Origin: Xylogone sp. PMI_703 | Lineage: Eukaryota; Ascomycota; Leotiomycetes | NCBI GenBank assembly: GCA_021399445.1 | Contig: JAJTUQ010000006.1 | Coordinates: 3,844,001-3,908,000 of the forward strand | Length of the DNA stretch: 64,000 bases | Direction of reading: 5' to 3' | In this document: one piece after another, positions 44,373 through 54,323 of the stretch | How positions within the stretch are numbered: the stretch's first letter is position 1 | Layout: the number at the start of each line of letters is the position of its first letter | Program-made: the position numbers and the translations under genes | Notes under the pieces: model-generated | Seen by the model: only the letters and a program-made list of their open reading frames with translations | The model's database searches: none | Told to the model about the DNA's origin: nothing

Positions 44373-45236
44373 ATGCCGTCTCTCTCTTCCTTCCGCATGC
44401 TTCTCGTCGACATTCTTCTCCTTGCCTTGACTGTTCAAATCCTCGCCAAGACAACTTCAAGCACGACCTCTGTTCACACAACAAGTTCCTCTACTCCTCC
44501 AATCACCGGCAGGACGACGTCCACACAACCATCGCCAGTTGCAACAACATCAACCCCACCAGACGTCCTTCTGAACGTCCCAAATCTACATGTTGGCCGT
44601 ATCGAGCTCGATGTAGACAATCTTCAAGCCGACATCAACCTTGCAGCCAACGTCGCACAACTCGTTCAGATCAATGCCGGTGTGCAAGTATCAGTCCAGA
44701 AGATCAACGTTACGATCGCAGACGTTGATGCGGAACTTGAACTCATTGTGCGCCTGGGTCATCTTGTCGACATCGTCAACCGCGTCTTCTCATCTCTCGA
44801 CCTAAACCCGCTTCTCATTACCGCAATCAACAACGTAACGAGTCTCGTTGGAGAAGTAGTAGGAGCCGTAGATGGACTTCTGGGATCTATCACGCAAGGC
44901 AGCACAACCCTCAATTTCCTTATCGATAACCTTGGCAACATCGTGCAAGAGGTTGTCGGGGGAGCCACGGGGACCGTCTCCTCCATTGTCGGAAACTACT
45001 TGCAGAATATGACTTTTACGGGGCAAAGCCAGCAGCTGGGCAATGGACTGGTACAGAAGACGTACTCGTACAGCCCACTCAATGCATTGGTAAACATCAT
45101 CTTTAATGCGGCTGGTCAAGTGGTCCAAGCTACAGTTGCGAAGCAGACTGGAGGGGGAACAACCACAGTGAGCACAATGAGTACTGCAACACCAGTATCA
45201 TTGCCCGTTAGCTCAGCGATATCTACGAGTGCATAG
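44373..45236 (+). CDS. Secreted protein, paralogue B of a divergent pair
   Basis: A single exon encodes 287 residues. The signal peptide (ending QILA/K) is followed by a Ser/Thr/Pro-rich linker (about residues 26-62) likely to be O-glycosylated. Then comes the domain shared with the gene at 42919. Matching blocks are PDVLLNVPNLHVGRIELDVDN against PDVFLNASVSVGEIDIQVQN, SSLDLNPLL against HSLDLNPII, and IVGNYLQNMTFTG against VVGNYAKDMTFNG. A second Ser/Thr-rich tail ends the protein; no clear GPI site is visible. The mature part has no cysteine. The function is unknown. The extra mucin-like linker distinguishes it from its partner. Confidence 0.85.
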   Translation: MPSLSSFRMLLVDILLLALTVQILAKTTSSTTSVHTTSSSTPPITGRTTSTQPSPVATTSTPPDVLLNVPNLHVGRIELDVDNLQADINLAANVAQLVQINAGVQVSVQKINVTIADVDAELELIVRLGHLVDIVNRVFSSLDLNPLLITAINNVTSLVGEVVGAVDGLLGSITQGSTTLNFLIDNLGNIVQEVVGGATGTVSSIVGNYLQNMTFTGQSQQLGNGLVQKTYSYSPLNALVNIIFNAAGQVVQATVAKQTGGGTTTVSTMSTATPVSLPVSSAISTSA

Positions 45237-46037
45237 ATAGTGTATATTAACGTAATATGAACACCTGATCATGCTTGCACTTTGTCTTTTGGCCTTTAAA
45301 TCTTTATCTTGATAATATGGCATGTAGTCGAAATTAGAAATTAGAATATGAAGCGAAAACACTCAAAGAAAAAGATTAACAAAAGCAAGTCTTGTTACCT
45401 TATATCTAGATTTTTGGACTGAATGCTTGGGAGGAACGGTCCGCTCTGCATGTGGTAACCATACCTTACACAGACGATACCAGACTATATAATTTTCTAA
45501 TTTCTCACGAAGTAGCCCCTCTACAAGGGGATAAGTTCGGTAAACCTACTTTCATATAAAAACAAGACAGGAAATTCTATAAGGATATGAGTGACGGTAA
45601 CATAGCAAGCGGTCGCCATGGCCGTGCAATCCTCAATCTTGGTAGTAGTGACTTTGATTTTCTCCAAGAAAATTGGTGGGTCGTGTGGCTGGCTAGGGCT
45701 TGATATCTTACCTTCCAGAACCTATCGTTTGGATCTAATTGATACTATTGGAAAACGGATATCAACTTAGGAAATCATAGTCCGACGCTGTACTACCTAA
45801 AAAATAACTCTAGTAACCAGTGACAAGGATGTACGTAATCAAATCATAATTATTAACCTGAAGAGTATTTAAATGTTGCTTGATTTTTGAGATAGGTGTT
45901 TTGACTGAAAAATCTAGGAAAGTAGTGTCAATTCAATGAACGAACGTAAAATGTAGTCAACAACCAGAACTGCATCACCAACCCCCACCTACTTCAATAT
46001 CACATTCTATCATACCAACGCCTTTAATAATTGATGA
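45237..46037. other. Intergenic, convergent 3' ends
   Basis: This 800-base AT-rich spacer lies between secreted protein B and the ferric reductase, whose 3' ends face each other. No gene is seen. Confidence 0.4.
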
Positions 46038-47947
46038 TTACCATGAGAAAGCTTCCTCGACAAAATCGATACTGCTAGCATACTGTCGAGTACGCACAGC
46101 TCGTCTCACATCATCACTGAGCTCGCCAGTACCGCATACCGAAACACCTAGAGCACCAACTTGGCTTTTGATCTCGCGATCCAGGAGACTTTCAATATCA
46201 GGTCGTCCAGCTATGATCTCAACCTCTGCCGGAGCGCTCGGGATCTCCTCCATAAACTCTGGTCGGCTGATGAAGACTTTGATTCGTAGCACCTCGGAGG
46301 ATTTTTCCATAGCCAGGACTGAAGTTATCCATGGATGAATCCACTCTAGATGTTCAGGTGCTTGAATAACCCAGACCAGAAGGAGCCTTTTCGTTGCTAC
46401 AGTAGAACTGGTATATCCCGCCACCAACTCTCTCATATAAGCGACCTGATGGGCTATGCCGACTCCACCAGCAAACAGCATCACGGAGCCATAAGAGGAC
46501 ATTGAATGCATCATCCCATATGGCCCCTCTGCAAATACCCTGGTCGTAAATTTTCCATCTGGCGCAGCTTCGACTTTCTTGATGAGTTTTTGTGTGAATC
46601 CTGTCTGTCCACGTATGATAAATGACAGAGTGGCCATCCTCATTGCTAAAATCTCTTGTCGGTTCATTGCAAGTTTCTCACTGTCTACTTTCCCTGCTGA
46701 ATCAGCCCACGCAATTGAAAACGGATGCGATGTCCACAATTCAACAGCTGGCATGTATAGATACACGTGTTGACCAGGCTTGAAGTCCCATGGCATTTTA
46801 ATGTTGACTGTTACACGACAAGCATTCCCTGGCAATGACTCGATAACTGCTGGAGATCCCAATCCATTTCTGAGGAGTATTCGAAGCATTCTCGTTCCAC
46901 GCTCCGCAACCCAGATACCAATAGCTCCATAGAGTAGATTGATATAGGAAAGAAACGCCAACTTTAGATGGTACCACAAACCAATGATAGCCATTATGAC
47001 AAGTAGTATATGTAATACCTTAAATGTCTCATAAAAGGCACCACGAATGATTGTTTGTGCTTGAAGGGATATAGCGAAGAATGCAACCATTGCCTGATAC
47101 AAGTTAGATGGTTTTATAATACTTGTCTACATGGCTAACTTACGACAAAGCCATACGTAAGAACCAGGTTGCTAGTAATCCCCATTTGAACGGCTGCCCA
47201 ACTTCCATTCAGCCCGGCTCCAATAAACGTCGTTATAGTGTGAACGAGAGCTTCCAGGACAACAATGTAACCAAACCATCTATGCAATAAGTTGAACGTA
47301 TCAAATGACACATCCAGCCATCGAATGAGAGGATTATTTCGCGCAGCCATAATGAAAAGGGGGATCTAGCTGAAGTCAGACCTCTCACATTATTAAAAAT
47401 GGCCAAGTTAGCATCAGTTACTGCGTACCATGTTCACCATAGAAAGAATACCTGTGCGGTTTCTCAATTGCTGAGTGATCAAGAGCGGATTTGTCCACTC
47501 GATGTGCGCAAAACTGAACGCAACATTTGTAGCGGAATATGCGATCAAAAATATCAACTCCAGCCGAGTTGGTAGAGTGCCAATAGTAATTGCTGAGGAA
47601 AGCTGAAATTCTCTATTATGCCTCTTTCTGAACACGGGAGCATATAAGACATGCTTCTTGAAGGCTGCGAACGTCGTAGATGGGCGAGCGAAGTATGTTT
47701 GTGCATTATCATTTAGGCTCGTTAGCTTGCGAAGGTACCTAAACGAAGCTATTGCCACTCTCCAAACCAGCAACATTCCTACCAATGCCGCACAAATGAT
47801 AAAAGTATAGTTATAAAAGTTTTGATTCCATTTGGCAGCGTACCTGCCCTCAGGAGTATTAGCAGCTGCCTGGGCATTAGCTACGGCTGCTGTCTGAACT
47901 GGGTGTATTGTTTGTGTGCTAGTCCCAACTGTTGTCACCAACGTCAT
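46038..47947 (-). CDS. Ferric/cupric reductase transmembrane component (FRE type)
   Basis: Three exons (47429-47947, 47144-47365, 46038-47093) encode 598 residues. The ATG at 47947 (MTLVTTVGTS) is the first in frame; no ATG lies upstream before a stop. The protein reduces extracellular Fe(III) or Cu(II) with cytosolic NADPH, through FAD and two haems. The N-terminus is Thr-rich and may be extracellular. The ferric-reductase-like membrane domain has histidines in LHRWFGYIVVLEALVHT and in FKVLHILLVIMAIIGLWYH. The FAD-binding domain has FKPGQHVYLYMP and HPFSIAW. The NADPH site is VMLFAGGVGIAHQVAYMREL with a late CGTGELSDDVRRAVR. No siderophore or multicopper oxidase gene lies nearby. Confidence 0.93.
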
Positions 47948-50900
47948 GGTGGTAATGCTTGATATATGTTTGATAGTAGTTATGATGGTGGAGATAAAGG
48001 AAGATGGTGCTTGAATTGGTAAAACCAACTCTGGAGAAACAGGTAACCAGATATCCTATGGGGAGATGGGCCAAGGCGAGAGAGATACCGATCCTGTTTA
48101 TATCCTGAGTTATAGTTGACTAGTCAACTCTGAGATACAATGATCAGGTATAACAATACTTGAACTATCGACAACTCACGTTGATCAATTCAGCCCCAAG
48201 CTGTTGTTAATTTCGTGATGAGATGAGATTGATGCAAAATGAGACTTCACAGAGGAATTTTTGTGGGCCAAAAAAGGACTTCGCAGAAGCCTGCTAGAAA
48301 TAAACAGTGATCTACACTGATGGAAATGTACAAAAATCAGATTCGTGGAAAAGTGGGAGAATATAACTGTGAGATTACGAGAATATGGACCATCACCACG
48401 CGGCAATCGACGGCGTGTCCGCTCAAAGCCACAATTCGAAAGGTGTACCTCCGCTCTGCCAGGCCAGGATTGATACTATATTAACCGGGTGCATTCTATC
48501 CGAATACTGTCTGCTCCACGGTAACGTCTCATCCAGTTTCACGTCGTTTCGCAAACTGTCTAGTCTAATTCTATTATAGCGATCTACATCAAGTCTACGC
48601 GTCAAAGGATACCACGTATGCTGTTTGACGTTCATATTTCAGCCTCTCGGGCTCGTCACTATTCACCTATGTTCATATAATCACGCCCAGTAGTTATTAT
48701 CCACCGTAACTTTGTGAATTTACAGTGGCTTGGAAAGTGTAGATAAGTAGAGTAACATTCCATGGTCAACGCCTTGGCTGTGTACATGACGCTTCAATTC
48801 CGCAATATTCTCTTGCCGGGATATAGCACTTGCAGCAGCGCCAGCATACCAAAATCAACTTTGGATATTCACAAGCAAAGTGCAATGGAAGAAGCTAGAA
48901 GTTAAGCGCTCGGGTTTTCAGGGGTCACCCTATCCTCAATTAACCAGTAGCGTATTGAGTGGCGATTCAAAACCTGCATATCTCTCAGACTCTTTGAGTC
49001 TGGAAGAAGCACAGGCATAGCCCCGGTATTCTCGCACCTAGAAACGAATTCCAGCTCTTTAAGGCCATAAGAGATAAACAATTACGCTGTTGGATCTCTC
49101 CAGGGGCTTCTGTGGTCTTATTGCTGCTTCTGCATATCAAATCCGAGCTTGCCCATGAATATGGCCTGCCATCCAATGGGATACCATGAGGTATGAGTAG
49201 GCAGCTTTGTGCATAATCTGATCTTGTATATTAAATCTGCTGAAAGTAGAGGGGAGCCATAAGAGATTAATTTGTCACTTATCTTGCATAATCGGATCAG
49301 TCGCACCTCGCCATCCACGGACCATTGCTGCTGTGACTGGCGGTATAATGGGAATATGTCGCATAACGTCGGTTCCGAAGCCTTCTGTGTTACCCTCCGA
49401 GCCTATTACCCTTTTTGTCTTTCCCCGCTTGATTCCTATTCTTCTATAAGGTGTGGCTAGGATGCGGAACTTTTTCCATGCGCCGGCACACCTTTAAGAC
49501 CCACACACGGATTGGCCTTTGGGTTGTTTCTTTGGTTAATCTGTGGAGATCGTGGAGCTCTCAATCCCCTCCGCTCCTTGGGCTAGTAAAAATAATTCTC
49601 CTTCTTGTGATAACGGGTTCTAGGTCTAAGCTTAATAGCCGGTAAAGGGATTTCCGTGAAAATATAGCCGGCTTAAAACTATGATTTCCACCAACGGATG
49701 TTTGGAGAGTAAAGCTAAGCTGGCACAGTTTGTTTGGACAATCTAATCCCTTGGTATGTCATAAAGTTGACAGCGTTAAGCATAGGATTACTTCATGTAT
49801 CTTGGCTAGTTACGTAGAACAGGAATAGCCCTCGAAAGCGGAGACGGAATATAGTGGATACTTGTCTATCACAGTCAGGGAGTCTTGTCAGCTAAACAGG
49901 CTGGCTTTTTGGAACATAGTGGTAATTGATTCAAGCGTCGTTACATGCAGGATGTAGAGAAAACTGTATAGGAGGTCGGTGATCGGAGCTGTTTAGCACC
50001 GATAGAGCGCTAACAGGGGGTTGGTTGGGGCGCGAGTGAGGTTTCGAGACTCCTGTTAGTGATTGGTTATAAGATGCTCCGAGATGTTGGAATTTGTTTA
50101 ACACAGTAATCTCGTAACTAGGGACATGACCACTTCTGCGGCATTTGGTGGCTATAATTAAAGTGACTCGATTTGTTTTCTTGGATATTACTGAATCGCT
50201 TCGTACGCAGACTTATACACTACAGCAGTCCACTTTGTTGTTTCTACTATACCGCTGTTAACCTTCAACAACATTGAATATCTCAATAGTCAAGAGAATG
50301 AATCGGGAGAAGTGTCCATTATGGTGCAAAATGGGATGTAAATACCCAAATATTTCACGTACTCATCGGATAATATTAAAACAACAATATCTTATCCGCA
50401 GGTCTCCACAGATTGGCTCTATCACTGAATCAGAGTTGGCAGCCGGCGAGGTATAACGTGCAACGACACGTAATTGTGAGCGTAAACGTCTGACTTGTTG
50501 TGAATTACATGTTACTCTAAATTGCAAGAAGACCAACTAAATACAGAGCGCCCTTTGAGTCCCAGTTATCAGCGCAGAGTTCTCCCAGGATGGAACTTCT
50601 CCCGAGGCAGGAGACCAATAGCCACTGGGCACGACCTGCGGTGCGCCACGGAAGTTGACGCGTGCAGTTGAGAATTGCGACAGCTCTTACACAAAGGAGG
50701 TTAGATATGGTTGCAGCACGTAGCCACTGTTTCATTGTATATGGTTTTATAATGCAAAGTTCGAGCACTCATATCCCTTGCATCGCCGTCTGTGTACCAC
50801 AACCATCCCAAATACCCTGTATATAGACTCGTATATGTATATACCAAAACTATATACTGAGAATCCGTTGATTTTATAATATAAGTCGCTTAACAATGGT

Positions 50901-51518
50901 TTCCATCGGAGTTTTCTGGGGAAGCATTCCACTCCGCATTTTTCATTTGCTTTCCGCACTCCCTCTTCGTCCCTGCTATATAACCCTATCTATCCTACAA
51001 TACATTGTATATACTGTGGCGTATTTAGTATCTTCCAAGGTTATTGTAGTGCTTATTTCCCCCACAATTCGCTTCCCCGCACCGCGATATACTTGTATTT
51101 CAGAATGGTTTGAAAGGACAGAGTGTACACACAAGTGTGTCTCCGGAGATTGGAGACCGGTATAGGCTAGGCATCGAGCTGTAGAATTTACCGATAACTA
51201 TTGATCGTGCCCGAGCTCGCGCTTGGACACGAACTCTATCTGAATATCGGGTTCTAGACCGAGCGAGAGTAGCTTTAAGGTAAACGTAATGACTACTTTG
51301 TGATTAGCAACCTTTCACCCGTATTATCTTACAAAGGTTCTAATGCTATATAAAATTTATTCTCTTTTAATCTTTTTACTAGAAACCAAAACTTATAATT
51401 ATTTGAAATTAATAACTTAGATAACTAAAGATTGAGATTTCTTAGTATCTTGTATAAATTCATTCACCATGCGCTATTACACCAACGAGGCTAAAGTATA
51501 GTAATTTATAGTAATTTG
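47948..51518. other. Gene-poor stretch, 3.6 kb
   Basis: Only short, motif-free frames are present. The longest worth noting is an 89-codon frame at 50896-51165 (hydrophobic, start MVSIGVFWGS, four Cys near its end), preceded by TATATA sequences. I do not call it a gene. The region up to about 48400 must contain the ferric-reductase promoter. I see no terminal repeats or transposase remnants. Confidence 0.4.
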
Positions 51519-52198
51519 TTACTGCCAAGATAAGTCAAGGTGTGGGCAATCCTTGGGATCAGCATAAAATACACCCCCAAGCTGTTCAATCATTTTACAG
51601 CGTTCTTCTATGCTATACGCATTGTAAATTTTCGCTGTGCCTTTCTTATCTGCTTCCTCCAATGTTGTCTTTATTACCCATACGCCACCTCCGGCAGGCC
51701 AGCCAACACTGAGGAATGGACCAGCAGGCCTGGGACCATCGAACAATGCTGAGTTGAATGCGCGTCTGCTCCTCCACCAGGTGGCATCTAACTGACACAC
51801 TGTGATATTTCCAATTAGTATAATCTATATCCTTCTCCTTTCGTTTTCCATTCAAAATTATTGACAGAAAGAGAAGTCGACTTACTCCTGTTGCAATGAT
51901 CGTCCTCATCTACTTGAGAAGAGCCGGCTTGAAGAATCTCTGTGTTTCCGAAACGGTCAAGTTTTAGAAACTCAAGTTCAACGCCGAAGCAAGGACTTAA
52001 GAAATACATGCCCCCCTTCGAGGGGCACCCATAGACCGCAACACCAGGACCTGATTCAAATTTAACTCTATAGCTCCTGCTCGGCACGGGATCTGCGCAG
52101 TCCTCTTCACTCTCTTTGCGACCATTAGTGGTTGCCATTATTTGCCGTGTTGCAGCTAGAGCTTGGGAGAAAAGACGCGCCAAGGAAGCGAAGGTCAT
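51519..52198 (-). CDS. Hypothetical protein, 197 aa
   Basis: Two exons (51886-52198 and 51519-51799) join in phase 1 across an 86-base intron, creating the codon ATG at the junction (NRMCQLDATWW). The first 20 residues (MTFASLARLFSQALAATRQ) are basic and amphipathic, which could be a mitochondrial presequence; a second in-frame ATG (MATTNGRKES) is an alternative start. The core is coding-like and compact: VAVYGCPSKGGMYFLSP, FDGPRPAGPFLSVGWPAGGGVWVI and YSIEERCKMIEQLGGVFYADP. I do not recognise the family. It is divergent from the lyase gene, with 676 bases between them. Confidence 0.7.
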
Positions 52199-52874
52199 GG
52201 GAATAATGGCGGTATAAAAGCAGTATCATAGCTATTATCTTTATTTCATGTCCAATTAGTCATGATTGTCACTGATAGTCGATAATGCTTAAAGTGGCTT
52301 TCCGTCGATGAAAGAAGAGTGGGAATAGTGGGGTAGCTGAGATACATGAGATTACCCATATTCCCATTAGAAGAGCAGCGCAACGGCTTCGACAACAATG
52401 AATACGTTAACAAGAAATGCTAGGAAGCTAAGAAATTTGATGAATACGGAGTAGGTATCAGATATTTTAAGCTCGTGGGGCTCGTTGGCCTGGTTGGTCT
52501 GGCTTTTGAATGGACGGTCATGGTGATGTCTGGGCCCTTATGGCCAATGACGCCCAAGCAACGGACATCAATTCACACGGCATCACCAGCTTGTGGCTCA
52601 GAAATAGGTACGTCTGTCAACCTGAAGTTCATCTCATGGCACTCTATGGTGTCAGCATCGATACGACTCGGCTCAGTCTGAAGAAAACAGTTGAGTTACA
52701 GTCCTATTTCAGATCTACACAATATCGAGGCTCGTTTTCTCCACCTGCATGCCGACGTGAGTCATATAGCGCTAGTTTGTTTGACGATTGTCATAACAAG
52801 AGTCGTAGCTTCTCATTTGGAACCCAAGAAGATCGTTTGGAACACTTTGAGCGAACCTTCCTCTTTTGGAGAAG
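52199..52874. promoter_or_regulatory. Divergent promoter region upstream of the lyase
   Basis: This region lies between the hypothetical protein and the lyase gene. Open frames at 52475-52878 run into the lyase in other phases and lack motifs. I treat them as non-coding, although a non-annotated upstream exon of the lyase cannot be excluded. Confidence 0.35.
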
Positions 52875-54323
52875 ATGACGGTCACTATTAAGAATAGGGC
52901 AGATATCACCCTTGAAGCCGTCCTGCGGGTCGCTTGGCGGCAGGAGGACGTCAAGATCGATGAGCTAGCTCTAGATGAGATCCAGCGCTGCAGAACGGCT
53001 TTCCTGAGCCTGATTGAAAACGATCCCTCGGTGGTTATCTACGGTGTCACAACAGCCATGGGCGAGCTAGCACACAAACGACTTTCGATCGAGGAACGTG
53101 AGCGCCATGCACGCATCCGCGCCTTTGCAGCAGCCACTTCATTTGGTGACCCGTTCCCAGACCGAGTTGTACGCGCGATTCTCCTGGCACGACTGGCCAA
53201 CTTTGTCGAGGGCCATGCTGCCACCACGCCGCGGATCGCCCTGGCGGTTGCGGAAATGCTGGACGGGCGGCCCCTCCCGACCGTACCCTCGTCCGGACAG
53301 GGAGGTCCTGGAGAGATCCTGGCTCTGTATCCTCTTTTCGCCGGTCTCACGGCCCAAATAGACCTTGAGGTTAAGGAAAGAGGCTCTCTCATCAACGGGT
53401 CACCGTGCGCTGCGGCACTGCTGGCAGACAGCGCTTTGGCAGCCCGCCGTCGCCTCCACCTTATCACCCGTGTCTTTGCACTCTCAATCGAAGCCATGCG
53501 TGCACCTCTCGAGCATTATGATGAGGTGCTGGAAGACCTCTGGGGCGACGAACACGAGGCTGCCGCCCTCAGAGAGTTGCGCGTCCTCCTGGAAGGCGGA
53601 ACCACGGCACGACGTAATTATCAAGCTCCCGTGAGCTATCGTATCGTACCTCGAATCCTCGGCCAAGCCCATAGAGCTGTCGCTGACGCGGAACGTGCTG
53701 CGACGATTTCACTGCGCTCTGCCTCTGATAATCCTCTCTTCGTTCCTCCTGATGCGGATCACATTTACGGGCGATGCATTAGTACTGGAGGCTATCACAA
53801 TGCCATGGCAGCTCCTGCGTTGGATAATCTTGCAGCTAGCTGGGCAGATATCTGCCTGTTGTGTGACCGTCATGCTTCAAAACTCCTCGATGGGGCGGCT
53901 TCACATCTGCCAAATATGCTCATGGTGGACCGCCATCCTAGCGAGAGCGATGGCCATGGAAGTCTTGGATATGTCCCCATGGCTACTACTGGATATCTGG
54001 AGCAGGCGAAGCTGGCAGCACAACGTACATTCATCCCTGGTTCAGAATCTGCCGGTGCAGGACAGGACGATGTGGCTGCGACAGCCTTCATCGCATGGTC
54101 AAAAGAAGAAAGGGCAGGCCGTTGTCTTGATGCATGTCTTGCAACGTTAGCAGTTGTCGCATCTCAGGCATTTCATGTGACCACTCGAGACATCCCTCCG
54201 CAGTTAGCTGACTTCGCTGCCCAAGTGCGCGAGATCGTCCCCCCGGTAGGAGAGGACCGCATCTTAGGACCTGAGCTCATGCGACTGACACAGGTCTTTA
54301 CCTCGCAAGTCTTTAAAGCATAG
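52875..54323 (+). CDS. HAL/PAL-family lyase homologue lacking the MIO triad
   Basis: A single exon encodes 482 residues, starting MTVTIKNRADITLEAV. The size and blocks match bacterial-type histidine/aromatic amino acid ammonia-lyases. Those blocks are VIYGVTTAMGELAHKRLS (substrate-tyrosine loop), GSLINGSPCAAAL (the LINGT-like asparagine), NYQAPVSYRIVPRILG, SASDNPLF, STGGYHNAMAAPALDNLA, GAGQDDVAA and EDRILGPEL. At the position of the Ala-Ser-Gly that cyclises to MIO (residues 144-146), this protein has Gly-Pro-Gly in SSGQGGPGEIL. The MIO electrophile therefore cannot form. Ergothionase is, to my knowledge, an MIO-free enzyme of this fold, so a different elimination is possible. The gene is intronless and clearly GC-richer than its surroundings (45 of 60 bases at 53221-53280), which hints at transfer from bacteria. 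Confidence 0.9.
   Translation: MTVTIKNRADITLEAVLRVAWRQEDVKIDELALDEIQRCRTAFLSLIENDPSVVIYGVTTAMGELAHKRLSIEERERHARIRAFAAATSFGDPFPDRVVRAILLARLANFVEGHAATTPRIALAVAEMLDGRPLPTVPSSGQGGPGEILALYPLFAGLTAQIDLEVKERGSLINGSPCAAALLADSALAARRRLHLITRVFALSIEAMRAPLEHYDEVLEDLWGDEHEAAALRELRVLLEGGTTARRNYQAPVSYRIVPRILGQAHRAVADAERAATISLRSASDNPLFVPPDADHIYGRCISTGGYHNAMAAPALDNLAASWADICLLCDRHASKLLDGAASHLPNMLMVDRHPSESDGHGSLGYVPMATTGYLEQAKLAAQRTFIPGSESAGAGQDDVAATAFIAWSKEERAGRCLDACLATLAVVASQAFHVTTRDIPPQLADFAAQVREIVPPVGEDRILGPELMRLTQVFTSQVFKA

Noticed and set aside
50896..51165. 89-codon hydrophobic frame with four C-terminal cysteines
   Set aside because: There is no signal-cleavage context, no introns and no recognisable family, and a frame this length is expected by chance in 3.6 kb.
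53039..53497. 152-codon minus-strand frame (and other overlapping frames) inside the lyase gene
   Set aside because: High GC removes stop codons on all frames; the Arg/Ser/Ala-rich composition is typical of an antisense shadow.
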